Positions 17,498-26,564 of a DNA stretch of 43,392 nt are shown one piece after another (position 1 is the stretch's first letter; every line of letters starts with the position of its first letter). A program made the position numbers and the translations under genes. Origin of the DNA: Burkholderia dolosa. Lineage in GTDB: Bacteria > Pseudomonadota > Gammaproteobacteria > Burkholderiales > Burkholderiaceae. The stretch is from the NCBI RefSeq assembly GCF_902499135.1, contig NZ_CABVPR010000049.1, positions 1 through 43,392 on the forward strand. Direction: 5' to 3'. The notes beneath the pieces were generated by a model, which had not been told where the DNA came from, ran no database searches, and saw only the letters and a program-made list of their open reading frames with translations.

Positions 17498-18964
17498 ATG
17501 AAACTGACTTTTCTCGGTGCGACCGAAACCGTGACCGGTTCGAAGTACCTGCTCGAGCACGGCAGCCGCCGCGTTCTGATCGATTGCGGGCTGTTTCAGG
17601 GAACGAAGAACCTGCGGCTGCGCAACCGGAGTCCGTTACCGTTCGCGCCCGGCACGCTGGACGCGGTCGTGCTCACGCACGCGCATATCGACCATAGCGG
17701 CTATCTGCCGGTGCTCGCGCGCGACGGCTACCGCGGGCCGGTGTATTGCACCGCCGCCACCGCCGAACTGTGCGACATCATGCTGCGCGACAGCGCACGG
17801 CTGCAGGAGGAAGAAGCCGACTTCGCGAACCGGCACGGTTACTCGAAGCATCACCCGGCCGAACCGCTCTATACGGTCGACGACGCGCAGCGCGCGCTGC
17901 ATCTGCTCACGCCGGTCGCGTTCGACGAGTGCACGGCGCTCGCCGGCGGCCTGTCGTGCCGTCTGCTGCCGGCCGGGCATATTCTCGGCGCGGCGAGCGT
18001 CGTCGTGCACTGGGATCGCAAGGTGCTCGCGTTCTCGGGCGACCTCGGCCGTTATCGCGACCCGATCATGCAGCAGCCGCTGCCGCCCGTTCATGCGGAT
18101 TATCTGGTCGTCGAATCGACGTACGGCGACCGGCTGCATCCCGACACGGATCCGGAGAACGAACTGGCCGCGCTGTTCGACAAGACGTTCGCGCGCGGCG
18201 GAGTCGTCGTGATGCCGTGCTTCACCGTCGGCCGTGCGCAGGAAATCCTGCACTACATCGCGCGACTCAAAGCAGCCGGCCGCATGGCGCGCGTGCCCGT
18301 CTTTCTCGACAGCCCGATGGCCACGGACGTCACGGAGATCTATCGCCGCCACATCCTGGAACACCGGCTGACGCTGTCCGAAGCCGACGCGCTCGGCCAT
18401 GCGGCCACGATGACCCGCACGGTCGACCAGTCCAAGGCGATCGGCGAACACCACGGGCCGATGGTCGTCATCGCCGGAAGCGGGATGGCGACCGGCGGAC
18501 GCGTGCTGCATCACCTGACCCGCTACGCGCCCGATGCGCGCAACACGATCGCGCTGGTCGGCTATCAGGCTGCCGGCACGCGCGGCGCGGCGCTCGCCGC
18601 GCACGAACCGACGGTGAAGATCCACGGCGAATACGTCCGCGTGCGCGCGCAGGTCGAATCGATCACGACGCTGTCCGCACACGCCGACTACGAGGAGGTG
18701 CTGCGATGGCTCGGCACGATGCAGCGTGCGCCGGAGCGGACCTTCGTCACGCACGGCGAACCCGCCGCGGCCGATGCGTTGCGGCGGCGAATCGCCGAGC
18801 GGCTGCACTGGCCGTGCGAAGTGCCGGTCTATGGGCAATGCGCCGATCTCGATGCGGTGGAATCCGGCGATCTGCGCGAGCGGTCCGCGGGCGCGTCCCG
18901 ACCGGCGACGGCTTCGTCCTGGCCGGCAACGGCTTCGTCTCGACCGCCGGCGACTTCGTCTTGA
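17498..18964 (+). CDS. Beta-CASP metallo-beta-lactamase-fold RNA hydrolase with C-terminal heptad repeats
   Basis: 488 residues. The metal-binding motif THAHIDHSG (H61, H63, D65, H66) and downstream HILGAAS, SGDLGRY and ESTYGDR are those of MBL-fold nucleases. The beta-CASP part (VMPCFTVGRAQE, SGMATGGR, then LSAHADYEE and VTHGE) matches the bacterial YSH1/CPSF73-like group, expected to process RNA with two zinc ions. The family normally ends near residue 465. Here a tail of three imperfect 7-residue repeats (PATASSW, PATASSR, PPATSS) follows, encoded by 21-bp DNA repeats. The role in the island is unknown; RNA decay or processing under low oxygen is an inference. Confidence 0.88.
   Translation: MKLTFLGATETVTGSKYLLEHGSRRVLIDCGLFQGTKNLRLRNRSPLPFAPGTLDAVVLTHAHIDHSGYLPVLARDGYRGPVYCTAATAELCDIMLRDSARLQEEEADFANRHGYSKHHPAEPLYTVDDAQRALHLLTPVAFDECTALAGGLSCRLLPAGHILGAASVVVHWDRKVLAFSGDLGRYRDPIMQQPLPPVHADYLVVESTYGDRLHPDTDPENELAALFDKTFARGGVVVMPCFTVGRAQEILHYIARLKAAGRMARVPVFLDSPMATDVTEIYRRHILEHRLTLSEADALGHAATMTRTVDQSKAIGEHHGPMVVIAGSGMATGGRVLHHLTRYAPDARNTIALVGYQAAGTRGAALAAHEPTVKIHGEYVRVRAQVESITTLSAHADYEEVLRWLGTMQRAPERTFVTHGEPAAADALRRRIAERLHWPCEVPVYGQCADLDAVESGDLRERSAGASRPATASSWPATASSRPPATSS
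18899..18961 (+). repeat. Three 21-bp imperfect tandem repeats inside the 3' end of the metallo-hydrolase gene
   Basis: Units at 18899-18919, 18920-18940 and 18941-18961 share a core around ACGGCTTCGTC. A decayed further copy follows the stop, and the block AAGGCTTCGTCCTGA recurs at 19003-19017. Because the unit is a multiple of three, copy-number change keeps the frame and only lengthens or shortens the Pro/Ala/Thr/Ser tail. Confidence 0.8.
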
Positions 18965-19052
18965 CAGGCGACGACGACGCCGGTGCGGCGGCGGCGATGC
19001 CGAAGGCTTCGTCCTGATCGCCGCCGCCGCCCCCTGCCCGCCGACGCCGCAC

Positions 19053-19082
19053 GGCAGCGACCCGTCAATGCGTGCCGCTGCC
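19053..19082. terminator. Possible hairpin between convergent genes
   Basis: A 7-bp inverted repeat (GGCAGCG / CGCTGCC) with a 16-nt loop in the 137-bp gap between the metallo-hydrolase stop and the alcohol dehydrogenase stop. There is no T-run. Confidence 0.3.
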
Positions 19083-19101
19083 CACCGGTCGCGGCCCGCC
19101 G

Positions 19102-20142
19102 TCAGCCGACCTCGATGATCACCTTCAGCGCATGCGTCTGCGCGGCGCGGCCGAACGTGTCGTACGCGCGCTCGACGTCGTCCAGCGAGAACCGGTGCGT
19201 AATCAGGCGCTGCGGATCGAGGCGGCCGGCGCGCACGGTCTTCAGCAGCATCGGCGTGCTCACCGTATCGACGAGCCGCGTCGTGATCGAGATGTTGCGA
19301 TCCCACAACTTCTCGAGGTGCAGATCCGCCTTCACGCCGTGCACGCCGACATTCGCGACGACGCCGCCCGGCGCGACGAGCGACGTACACATTTCGAACG
19401 TCGCCGGTATGCCGACCGCCTCGATCGCGCAATCGACGCCGATGCCGTCGGTCAGCTTCATCACTGCCTCCACGGGATCCTCGGCGCGGCCGTCGAAACA
19501 GTCGGTCGCGCCGAACCGCCGCGCGACTTCGAGACGGTTGCCGTCCGGATCGATCATGACGATCCGTGCCGGCGAGTAGAACTGTGCGGTCAGCAGCGCC
19601 GCGAGGCCGATCGGACCGGCGCCGACGATCGCGACCGTAGAGCCCGGCTGCACCTTGCCGTTCAGCACGCCGCATTCGAAACCGGTCGGCAGGATATCGG
19701 ACAGCATCACCAGCGCATCCTCGTCCGCGCCGGCGGGAATGCGGTACAGGCTCGTCTGCGCATGCGGGATGCGGACGTATTCGGCCTGCGTGCCGTCGAT
19801 CCGGTGGCCGAGAATCCACCCGCCGGTCGTGCAATGCGAATACAGTCCGCGCCGGCAATAGTCGCAGCGGCCGCACGACGAAATGCAGGAAATCAGCACG
19901 CGATCGCCTGGCTTCAGTGCGTCGACCGCCGCGCCGACCTGCTCGACGACGCCGACGCCTTCGTGGCCGAGAATGCGGCCCGGCTCGCATGTCGGCACGT
20001 CGCCCTTCAGGATATGCAGATCGGTGCCGCAGATCGTCGTGCGCGTCACACGCACGATCGCGTCCGTCGGCGCCTGCAGTTCCGGCATCGGCCGGCGTTC
20101 GAGCGCCTTGCGGCCCGGACCGTGGTACACGAGTGCTTTCAT
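19102..20142 (-). CDS. Zinc-dependent alcohol dehydrogenase (MDR family)
   Basis: 346 residues. Catalytic zinc ligands: cysteine in TICGTDLH and histidine in GHEGVG. The structural zinc cluster is the four-cysteine run in CGRCDYCRRGLYSHC. The Rossmann motif VGAGPIG and the acidic residue in VMIDPDG suggest NAD(H). The ATG overlaps the stop of the phosphotransacetylase-like gene by 4 nt (ATGA at 20142-20139). It is the last gene of the phasin-phaB-phaC-pta-adh operon. Reduction of acetaldehyde or a similar carbonyl would re-oxidise NADH when respiration is limited. The substrate cannot be told from sequence. Confidence 0.88.
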   Translation of the reverse strand: MKALVYHGPGRKALERRPMPELQAPTDAIVRVTRTTICGTDLHILKGDVPTCEPGRILGHEGVGVVEQVGAAVDALKPGDRVLISCISSCGRCDYCRRGLYSHCTTGGWILGHRIDGTQAEYVRIPHAQTSLYRIPAGADEDALVMLSDILPTGFECGVLNGKVQPGSTVAIVGAGPIGLAALLTAQFYSPARIVMIDPDGNRLEVARRFGATDCFDGRAEDPVEAVMKLTDGIGVDCAIEAVGIPATFEMCTSLVAPGGVVANVGVHGVKADLHLEKLWDRNISITTRLVDTVSTPMLLKTVRAGRLDPQRLITHRFSLDDVERAYDTFGRAAQTHALKVIIEVG

Positions 20143-21182
20143 CCCTGTTCCTCCATCGAAAAGGTTCTACGTTGGTCGGCCGGAGCCGCGGCCGGCGGTG
20201 TGAGCCGTGCGTGCGCGAGCAACGCCGCCAGCGCGCAGGAAGCGATCCGGACCGCGACGCCGTCGGCACGGCTCGTCAGCACGATCGGCACGCGTGCGCC
20301 GCCGACGACGCCCGCGCTGGCTGCGCCGGCCAGATACTCGAGCTGCTTCACGAGCATGTTGCCGGCCTCGATATCGGGCACGACCAGGATGTCCGCGCGG
20401 CCCGCGACCGGCGAATCGATGCCCTTGTCGAGCGCCGCGCGCTTCGAGATCGCGTTGTCGAACGCGAGCGGGCCGTCGACGATCGCGCCGTCGATCTGGC
20501 CGCGCTCGGCCATCTTCGCGAGCGCCGCCGCATCGAGCGTCGAGCGCATCGCCGGATTGACGGTCTCGACCGCGCTCAGCACGGCCACGCGCGGGCAATC
20601 GACGCCCAGCGCATGCGCGACGTCGATCGCGTTGCACACGATCGCCGCCTTCTGCGCGAGATCCGGCGCGATGTTCACCGCCGCGTCGGTCACGATGAAC
20701 GGCCGCGGATACGCCGGCGTTTCGATCAGGAAGCAGTGCGACATGCGCTTGTCCGTGCGCAGGCCCGAATCCGCGGCGAGCGCCGCGGACATCAATTCGT
20801 CGGTATGCAGGCTGCCCTTCATCAGCGCGCCGACGCGGCCGGCCGCGGCAAGCGCGACCGCCCGGGCCGCCGCCGCGTGACTGTGCGGCACGTCTTCGAT
20901 CGTCCACGCGGCAAGATCGACGCCGGCGGCGTCTGCGGCGCGCGCTACCTTTGCGCGCGGCGCGACGATCAGCGGCTCGATCGCGGTGCGCAGCGGCGAA
21001 GCGGCCAGTGCGGCGAGCGCGGCGACGCTCGTCGCGTCGCACGGATGCACGACCGCGACGGCGAGCGGCGCTGCGCTGCGCGCACGCTCGATCAGCGCCG
21101 GCAGCACGCTGCCCGCCCGCGGCAGCAGGCCGGGCAGCTGCGAGCCGCCGCCCGCGTCGTCCGGGTGCCGGCTCGCGTTCAT
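20139..21182 (-). CDS. Phosphate acetyl/butyryltransferase-family enzyme
   Basis: 347 residues from ATG 21182, which overlaps the phaC stop by 4 nt. It shows the PTA/PTB fold without extra N-terminal domains: VAVVHPCDA near the start, MKGSLHTDELM, TDKRMSHCFLIE, FIVTDAAVNIAP, DGPLAFDNAISK, ADILVVPDIEAGNML. It converts acyl-CoA and phosphate to acyl-phosphate. With acetate kinase encoded 4 kb away it would make ATP from acetyl-CoA. The short, single-domain form is typical of the Pta/Ptb group linked to PHB genes in Burkholderiales, so butyryl-type substrates are not excluded. It is coupled at both ends in the operon. Confidence 0.85.
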   Translation of the reverse strand: MNASRHPDDAGGGSQLPGLLPRAGSVLPALIERARSAAPLAVAVVHPCDATSVAALAALAASPLRTAIEPLIVAPRAKVARAADAAGVDLAAWTIEDVPHSHAAAARAVALAAAGRVGALMKGSLHTDELMSAALAADSGLRTDKRMSHCFLIETPAYPRPFIVTDAAVNIAPDLAQKAAIVCNAIDVAHALGVDCPRVAVLSAVETVNPAMRSTLDAAALAKMAERGQIDGAIVDGPLAFDNAISKRAALDKGIDSPVAGRADILVVPDIEAGNMLVKQLEYLAGAASAGVVGGARVPIVLTSRADGVAVRIASCALAALLAHARLTPPAAAPADQRRTFSMEEQG

Positions 21183-22993
21183 GGCTGCATCACGTAAGAG
21201 CCGGGGGCCGCGGCGAGCCCCGCGTCCGGCGTGCGGGCGCGCACGTCGCCCGACGAATGCTCGCGCAGCCAGTCGCGCCAGCACGTCCACCACGATCCGT
21301 CCACGGCCGGCGTTTCACGCACGAAGTCGTGCGGGCTGCGGTACGGTGCGCCGGGCGTGCGCGTCGCACACCGGTAACGACGCCCCGGGTGACCGGGCTC
21401 CGACACGATGCCCGCGTTGTGACCGCCTGCGGCCAGCAGGAAAGTCAGCGCATGGTGCGTGAGCAGATGCAGCTTGTAGACCGAGCGCCACGGCGATACG
21501 TGGTCGCGCTCGGTGCCGACCACGAACGTCGGCACGTCGATGTCCGACAGCGCGACCGGCCGGCCGTCGACGCAATAGCGGCCGGCCGCGAGCTCGTTGT
21601 CGAGAAAAAGCCGCGTCAGGTACTCCGAATGCATCCGGTACGGCAGCCGCGTGGTGTCCGCATTCCACGACATCAGGTCGTTCGGCTTCGTGCGCTTGCC
21701 GAGCAGGTATTCGCTCATCAGCCGCGACCAGATCAGGTCGCGCGCGTTCAGCAGCTGAAATGCCGCCGACATCTGCGCGCCGTCCAGATAGCCCTGCCGC
21801 CACATCAGCGCATCGAGCGCGGACAATTCGCTTGCATCGATGAACAGACCGAGCTCGCCGGGCTCGCTGAAGTCGGTCTGTGCCGCGAGCAGCGTGATCG
21901 ACCGCAGCACGGCGCTCTGCCGTCCGTCGCGCGCGAGCGCCGCCGCGCCGATCGCGAGCAGCGTGCCGCCGAGGCAATAGCCGACCGCGTGAACCGCTTC
22001 GCCGCAGATCGACCGGACCGCGTCGAGCGCCGTCATGCAGCCGTCGCGCAGGTAGTCGTCGAGCCCGAGATCGCGCGCATCGGCGCCCGGATTGCACCAC
22101 GACACGACGAACACGGTATGACCCGAATCGACGAGGAAGCGGATCAGCGAGTTGTGCGGCTGCAGATCGAGGATGTAGTACTTCATGATCCACGACGGGA
22201 CGATCAGGATCGGCTCGCGCGCGACGCGGCCGGTCGTCGGACCGTATTGCAGCAGCTCGCACAGCGCGTTTCGCCACACCACGCGGCCCGGCGTGATCGC
22301 GACGTCGCGGCCCGGCAGATACGCGCGCGCATCGCGCGCGGGCAAACCGCCGACGCGGCCGGGCAATGCGCTCGCGTCGTCGAGCCAGTGGCGCATGCCG
22401 GCCGCGAGATTCGCGCCGCCGCTGCGTAGCGTCGCATCGAGCACGACCGGATTCGTTGCGATGAAATTGCCCGGCGAACATGCGTCGAGCCATTGCCGCG
22501 CGACGAACCCGACGAGCTCTTCGTGGTGCCGCTCGACGCCCGGCACGCCGCGCGTCGCATCGCGCCACCAGCGCTGAACCGACAGGAAGCCGTCGCGATA
22601 CAGCCGAAACGGCCATCCGGTCCATGCCGGCGCGGCAAAGCGCGCATCGGCGTCGCCCGCGTGCACCGCGAGGCCGTTTTCGGCGGCCTCGTCCGGTGCG
22701 CGGCTCTCCGTCGTCTCCGGCGACGCGATCGAGCACGCTTGCAGCGCGAGTGCGAAGCACTTGCCCGGCGACACCGCCAGATGCGCGGCCCAGTCGAGCG
22801 TCGCGAGCGCGACCGACGTCGGCGACAACCCGAACGTCATCGCGGCAACGGTCGCGCGTGCGTCGCGATCCCACCGTTCCGCCGGCGTCGCCTCGCTCTG
22901 TCGGCGGTCGCACCGCTCGTCGCCGCGGTCGTCCGCGGCCGACGGCCGTGCCGGAGCGTGTGCGAGCGGCCGCCGGATCAGGGGCGCATTCAT
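21179..22993 (-). CDS. phaC: Poly(3-hydroxyalkanoate) synthase, class I type
   Basis: 604 residues from ATG 22993, overlapping the phaB stop by 4 nt. The lipase-like box GYCLGGT holds the catalytic cysteine. The partner aspartate is in GTERDHVSPW and the histidine in AAGGHNAGIV. Conserved PhaC segments are visible: the N-terminal SPGKCFAL and RWWRDA, then PSWIMKYYILDL, WCNPGA and LLAAQTDF. It polymerises 3-hydroxyacyl-CoA into PHB granules. The first ~60 residues are low-complexity and less certain. No phaA thiolase lies in this operon, so it must draw on thiolases encoded elsewhere. BCC genomes carry a main phaCABR locus, so this is likely a second, low-oxygen-responsive synthase. Confidence 0.92.
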   Translation of the reverse strand: MNAPLIRRPLAHAPARPSAADDRGDERCDRRQSEATPAERWDRDARATVAAMTFGLSPTSVALATLDWAAHLAVSPGKCFALALQACSIASPETTESRAPDEAAENGLAVHAGDADARFAAPAWTGWPFRLYRDGFLSVQRWWRDATRGVPGVERHHEELVGFVARQWLDACSPGNFIATNPVVLDATLRSGGANLAAGMRHWLDDASALPGRVGGLPARDARAYLPGRDVAITPGRVVWRNALCELLQYGPTTGRVAREPILIVPSWIMKYYILDLQPHNSLIRFLVDSGHTVFVVSWCNPGADARDLGLDDYLRDGCMTALDAVRSICGEAVHAVGYCLGGTLLAIGAAALARDGRQSAVLRSITLLAAQTDFSEPGELGLFIDASELSALDALMWRQGYLDGAQMSAAFQLLNARDLIWSRLMSEYLLGKRTKPNDLMSWNADTTRLPYRMHSEYLTRLFLDNELAAGRYCVDGRPVALSDIDVPTFVVGTERDHVSPWRSVYKLHLLTHHALTFLLAAGGHNAGIVSEPGHPGRRYRCATRTPGAPYRSPHDFVRETPAVDGSWWTCWRDWLREHSSGDVRARTPDAGLAAAPGSYVMQP

Positions 22994-23736
22994 CGCATGT
23001 GCATGCCGCCGTTGACCGCGAACTCCGCACCGGTCGCGAACGCACCGGCGTCGGAGCACAGAAACGAAACCAGCGTGGCGATTTCGTCCGGATCGCCGAG
23101 GCGCCCGAGCGGGATCTGCGGCAGGATCTTCGTGTCGAGTACGTCGGTCGGGATCGACTCGAGCATCTTCGTCGCGAGATAGCCCGGCGAAACCGTATTC
23201 ACCGTCACGCCGTAGCGCGCGAGTTCGAGCGCGAGCGACTTCGTGAAACCGTGAATGCCGGCCTTCGCCGCCGCATAATTCGTCTGCCCGTACGCGCCGC
23301 GCGCACCGTTCACCGACCCGATGTTCACGATCCGCCCGAAGCCGGCGCCGATCATGCCGGGCACGAAGTGCTTGGTCATGTTGAACATGCTGTCGAGATT
23401 CGTGCGCAGCACCGCGTCCCACATGCTCCTGGTCATCTTCACGAACGTCGCGTCGTGCGTGATGCCGGCATTGTTGACGAGCACGTCGACGCGCGCAAAC
23501 TGCGCGAGCACGCGCGCCGCACATTGCTCGCAGGACGCGTAGTCGGCGACGTCGACCTCGAATGCATGGAAGGTCCGGCCGGCCTCGCGCTCGCGCGTGA
23601 GCCAGGTCGCGACATGATCGTTGCGTTCGGTGTGCGTGACGACGACCGTCATCCCCGCCTCATGCAGCCGACGGCCGATCGCGGCGCCGAGGCCGCCCAT
23701 TCCGCCCGTGACGAGCGCGACACGGTCAGCGCACAT
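22990..23736 (-). CDS. phaB: Acetoacetyl-CoA reductase (SDR)
   Basis: 248 residues from ATG 23736 behind GGGAGG. SDR motifs: TGGMGGLG cofactor loop, NNAG, the catalytic serine in IGSVNG, and YxxxK in NYAAAKAG. GYLATKM and the ending VNGGMHM are typical PhaB features, the last of these almost diagnostic. It reduces acetoacetyl-CoA to 3-hydroxybutyryl-CoA with NADPH, feeding PhaC. It is overlapped by 11 nt by the end of the phasin-like gene and coupled by ATGA to phaC. An upstream in-frame start (23787) would lie inside the preceding gene and has no ribosome-binding site. Confidence 0.93.
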   Translation of the reverse strand: MCADRVALVTGGMGGLGAAIGRRLHEAGMTVVVTHTERNDHVATWLTREREAGRTFHAFEVDVADYASCEQCAARVLAQFARVDVLVNNAGITHDATFVKMTRSMWDAVLRTNLDSMFNMTKHFVPGMIGAGFGRIVNIGSVNGARGAYGQTNYAAAKAGIHGFTKSLALELARYGVTVNTVSPGYLATKMLESIPTDVLDTKILPQIPLGRLGDPDEIATLVSFLCSDAGAFATGAEFAVNGGMHMR

Positions 23737-24271
23737 GCTCGACCTCCCGCGCCGCGTCCTTGCCGTGCGGACGTACCGGCGCGCCATCGGACGATTCGGT
23801 CCCGCCGACGTCGCCTGCGATCCCGTGCTCGACCGCCGTCATCCAGTCGTGCCACGGCATGCTGGCCCCGTCGATCAGCGCAAGCCGGCTCAGATCGGGC
23901 AGCCAGTCGGTCTGATAGCGCGGCAGCATGCCCGCACCGTATTCGCGCGCCCACGCGCGCCACACGCCGGCGCTTTCGTATTGCCTGCGCAGCGCCAGCT
24001 CGGCCGCGTCCTGCCAGATCGCGACCGACGCAATCGCATAGTCGCGCATCGCGCGCTGAACGGCTTCGCCGAAAGCCGGCCAGTGCTCCGATTCCGCCAG
24101 CGCATGCTGCAGCCGGCGGATCGCGTCGCGGTCGCGCTCGATGCGCCGGCCGGCCAATGCATGCCATTCGTGCCGCCAGTCGGCGCTCAGCGCGTGGATG
24201 CGCAATGCGATATCGCCGGCTGCGCGCCAGACGTCGTTCGGCTTCGTCAAAGTGTCGGTGCTCATCGTCAT
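23726..24271 (-). CDS. Phasin-like PHB granule-associated protein
   Basis: 181 residues, helix-rich, with many Trp, Ala and Arg residues (W-R-H-E-W-H-A-L, A-I-W-Q-D-A-A-E-L-A-L-R-R). There is no signal peptide. The sequence is not the classical PhaP but has the amphipathic helical character of phasins and granule-associated proteins. Its place as first gene before phaB and phaC supports a granule role. The start could be 24271 or 24265 (MSTDTLTK). The stop overlaps phaB by 11 nt. FNR-type box 6 lies 106 bp upstream. The function is inferred mainly from position. Confidence 0.6.
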   Translation of the reverse strand: MTMSTDTLTKPNDVWRAAGDIALRIHALSADWRHEWHALAGRRIERDRDAIRRLQHALAESEHWPAFGEAVQRAMRDYAIASVAIWQDAAELALRRQYESAGVWRAWAREYGAGMLPRYQTDWLPDLSRLALIDGASMPWHDWMTAVEHGIAGDVGGTESSDGAPVRPHGKDAAREVEHVR

Positions 24272-24370
24272 TCCTCGTTCGATCCGGTGACCGGGCTGGC
24301 GTCGTCGTGCGCCAGGCTCGAGCCCGGCGCCGCGTCCGTGTCACTGTGCGGCGGCGGCGCGCGAGCCCCG

Positions 24371-24384
24371 TTGATCTGAGTCAA
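24371..24384. promoter_or_regulatory. FNR/ANR-type box 6 (TTGATCTGAGTCAA), divergent
   Basis: Lies between the PHB operon (minus, start 24271) and the stress-protein/acetate-kinase operon (plus, start 24452). Its centre is 106 and 75 bp from the starts. It would couple carbon storage and fermentative ATP production to one signal. Confidence 0.85.
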
Positions 24385-24451
24385 GCGCGCGCCGGGCACG
24401 CTCCGTAGACTGAACTGCACTGACGGACGACCCGTCGATGGAGCGATTCCG

Positions 24452-25291
24452 ATGAGCTACAAAAGCCTAGTCGTGCACCTGGACACGAGCACCGGCGCGC
24501 ATGCGCGCCTCGAGTTCGCGCTGCGCGTCGCCCGGCGCTTCGGTGCGCATCTGACCGGGCTGTTCGCGATCTATACGCCCGAACCGCACTCGTTCTACGT
24601 GATGGCCGGGTCCGCCGACTACTTCCGCGATCAGCGCGAGCGGCGCGACGAGCGGCGTGCGGCGCTCGAGCGCCTGTTTCATGCGGAAACCGCGCGTGCG
24701 AAGGTGCCGTCGGCGTGGCTTCGCACGGACGGCCGCGCGAACGTCGCGGTACCGCGCGCCGCGCGGCTCGCCGATCTCGTGATCGCCGGCCAGAGCGATC
24801 CGAACGACCCCGAGACCTACATCGACGACCAGTTTGCGGAGAACCTCGTGCTGTCCGCGGGACGGCCCGTGCTGTTCGTGCCGTACGCGGGAACGTTCGC
24901 GTCGGTCGGCGAACGCGTCGCCGTCGGCTGGGACGGCAGCCGCGAAGCCACGCGCGCCGCACACGACGCGCTGCCGTTTCTCGAACGTGCGAAGCGCACG
25001 ACCGTCATCGCCGTGACGAACGGCGATTCGGAAGCCGCCGCGACACGCGTGCCGGCCGCCGATGCCGCGCTGATGCTGGCGCGCCATGCACCGGACGTAC
25101 ACGTGCTCGATATCGGTGCGGGCGCCGGCGCATCGGTCGGCGACACGCTGCTGTCGCGCGCGTACGAATCCGGTTCGGACCTGCTCGTGATGGGCGCATA
25201 CGGGCATTCGCGCTGGCACGAGCTGCTGATGGGCGGCGCGACGCGCACGGTGCTCGCGTCGATGACACTGCCGGTCCTGATGTCGCACTGA
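24452..25291 (+). CDS. Tandem-domain universal stress protein
   Basis: 279 residues with two UspA folds. The first opens SYKSLVVHLD and the second starts at about residue 150 (RVAVGWDGSREA). It ends in the nucleotide-loop signature LLVMGAYGHSRWHELLMGGATRTV. The second domain keeps G-x2-G-x9-G(A)T-like spacing, suggesting ATP binding. The first domain is degenerate, as in E. coli UspE-like tandem proteins. It is cytosolic. It is first of the usp-ackA unit, with only 3 bp between its stop and the ackA start. It is the nearest paralogue of the product of 27065-27898. Confidence 0.88.
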   Translation: MSYKSLVVHLDTSTGAHARLEFALRVARRFGAHLTGLFAIYTPEPHSFYVMAGSADYFRDQRERRDERRAALERLFHAETARAKVPSAWLRTDGRANVAVPRAARLADLVIAGQSDPNDPETYIDDQFAENLVLSAGRPVLFVPYAGTFASVGERVAVGWDGSREATRAAHDALPFLERAKRTTVIAVTNGDSEAAATRVPAADAALMLARHAPDVHVLDIGAGAGASVGDTLLSRAYESGSDLLVMGAYGHSRWHELLMGGATRTVLASMTLPVLMSH

Positions 25292-25294
25292 ACG

Positions 25295-26494
25295 ATGCGT
25301 ACGCTCGCGCTACTCGTCGTCAACGCGGGCTCGTCGAGCGTGAAGTTCGCGCTCTTCGCGTACCCGCCGCACGGCGATCCCGCACGCCGGCCGCTGCACG
25401 GCGGCGAAGCGGTCGACACCGGCGACGGCATCGTGCTGTGCGTCGACGGCGGACCGCCATGCACGCTGCCGCCCGCCGACGGCGACCGCTATCGCACGGT
25501 GCTCGAACGCATCGTCGCGTGGATCCGTGCATCGCTGCCGCACATCGCGCTCGGCGCGGTCGCGCACCGGATCGTGCACGGCGGCACGCGATATGCGGAG
25601 CCGGTCATCGTCGACGACGACGTGCTGCATCGGCTCAGGACGCTCACGCCGCTCGCACCGCTCCATCAGCCGCACGGCGTCGACGCGATCGACGTGCTGC
25701 ACGATGCGTTTCCCGACGTCGCGCAGGTCGCCGTGTTCGACACCGCATTCCATCGCACGCTGCCGCGCGTCGAACGGCTGCTGCCGCTGCCGCGCGCATG
25801 GTTCGACGACGGCGTGCGCCGATACGGATTCCACGGCCTGTCGTACGAATACCTCGCCGTCGCGCTCGACGAGTCGTTCGGCGCGCGTGCGCACGGCCGC
25901 GTGATCGCCGCGCACCTCGGCAGCGGCGCGAGCCTGTGCGCGATGCGCGACTGCCGCAGCGTCGCAACGACGATGGGCTTCTCGGCGCTCGACGGGCTGA
26001 TGATGAACACGCGCTGCGGGACGCTGGATCCCGGCGTCGTGCTGCATCTGCTCGATACGGCGAAGCTGTCGGGCGACGCGCTCGGTCGCATGCTGTATCG
26101 CGAGTCGGGCCTCAAAGGCATATCCGGCACGTCGGGCGACCCGCGCGTGCTGCTCGAACGCGAAGCGGCCGGCGACGAACCGGCGCGCGACGCGCTCGCG
26201 CTGTACGTCCATCGGATCGTGCGCGAAGCCGGCGCACTGATCGCGCTGCTCGGCGGGCTCGACATGCTGGTGTTCACCGCGGGCATCGGCGAGCATTCGG
26301 CCGTATTGCGCGAACGGATCTGCACGTCGCTCGCGTGGCTCGGCATCGACGTCGATGCCGCGGCGAACGCGGCCGACGCGCATGTCGTGTCGTCCGCGTC
26401 GAGCGCGGTCACGGTCGTCGTCGAACCGGCCAACGAAGCGTGGATCGCGGCGCGCGCCGCGCTCCGCCTGCTTCGCGGCCAAAGCGGCGCTTGA
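25295..26494 (+). CDS. ackA: Acetate kinase
   Basis: 399 residues, full family length. Motifs: [11 protein letters not shown] at the N-terminus, [56 protein letters not shown], and FTAGIGEHS with the adenosine-binding glycines. It makes ATP and acetate from acetyl phosphate, pairing with the phosphotransacetylase-family protein at 20139-21182. The start is 3 bp after the stress-protein stop. No strong ribosome-binding site is separable from the upstream coding sequence, so translation is probably coupled. The final codons overlap FNR-type box 7. Confidence 0.93.
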   Translation: MRTLALLVVNAGSSSVKFALFAYPPHGDPARRPLHGGEAVDTGDGIVLCVDGGPPCTLPPADGDRYRTVLERIVAWIRASLPHIALGAVAHRIVHGGTRYAEPVIVDDDVLHRLRTLTPLAPLHQPHGVDAIDVLHDAFPDVAQVAVFDTAFHRTLPRVERLLPLPRAWFDDGVRRYGFHGLSYEYLAVALDESFGARAHGRVIAAHLGSGASLCAMRDCRSVATTMGFSALDGLMMNTRCGTLDPGVVLHLLDTAKLSGDALGRMLYRESGLKGISGTSGDPRVLLEREAAGDEPARDALALYVHRIVREAGALIALLGGLDMLVFTAGIGEHSAVLRERICTSLAWLGIDVDAAANAADAHVVSSASSAVTVVVEPANEAWIAARAALRLLRGQSGA

Positions 26495-26504
26495 TCCAGA
26501 TCAG
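26491..26504. promoter_or_regulatory. FNR/ANR-type box 7 (TTGATCCAGATCAG), overlapping the ackA stop
   Basis: One mismatch from TTGAT-N4-ATCAA. The site includes the ackA stop codon. Its centre is 67 bp before the GTG start of the next stress-protein gene, so that gene pair likely has its own promoter besides read-through. Confidence 0.7.
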
Positions 26505-26564
26505 CGCGACCGGCGTGCACGCGCCGATGATGGAAGCGTGCACCATCATTTCAAGGGGACCATC

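Noticed and set aside
17636-20269. An 877-codon minus-strand frame spanning the metallo-hydrolase and alcohol dehydrogenase genes
   Set aside because: It crosses real genes in wrong frames on both strands and contains no motif.
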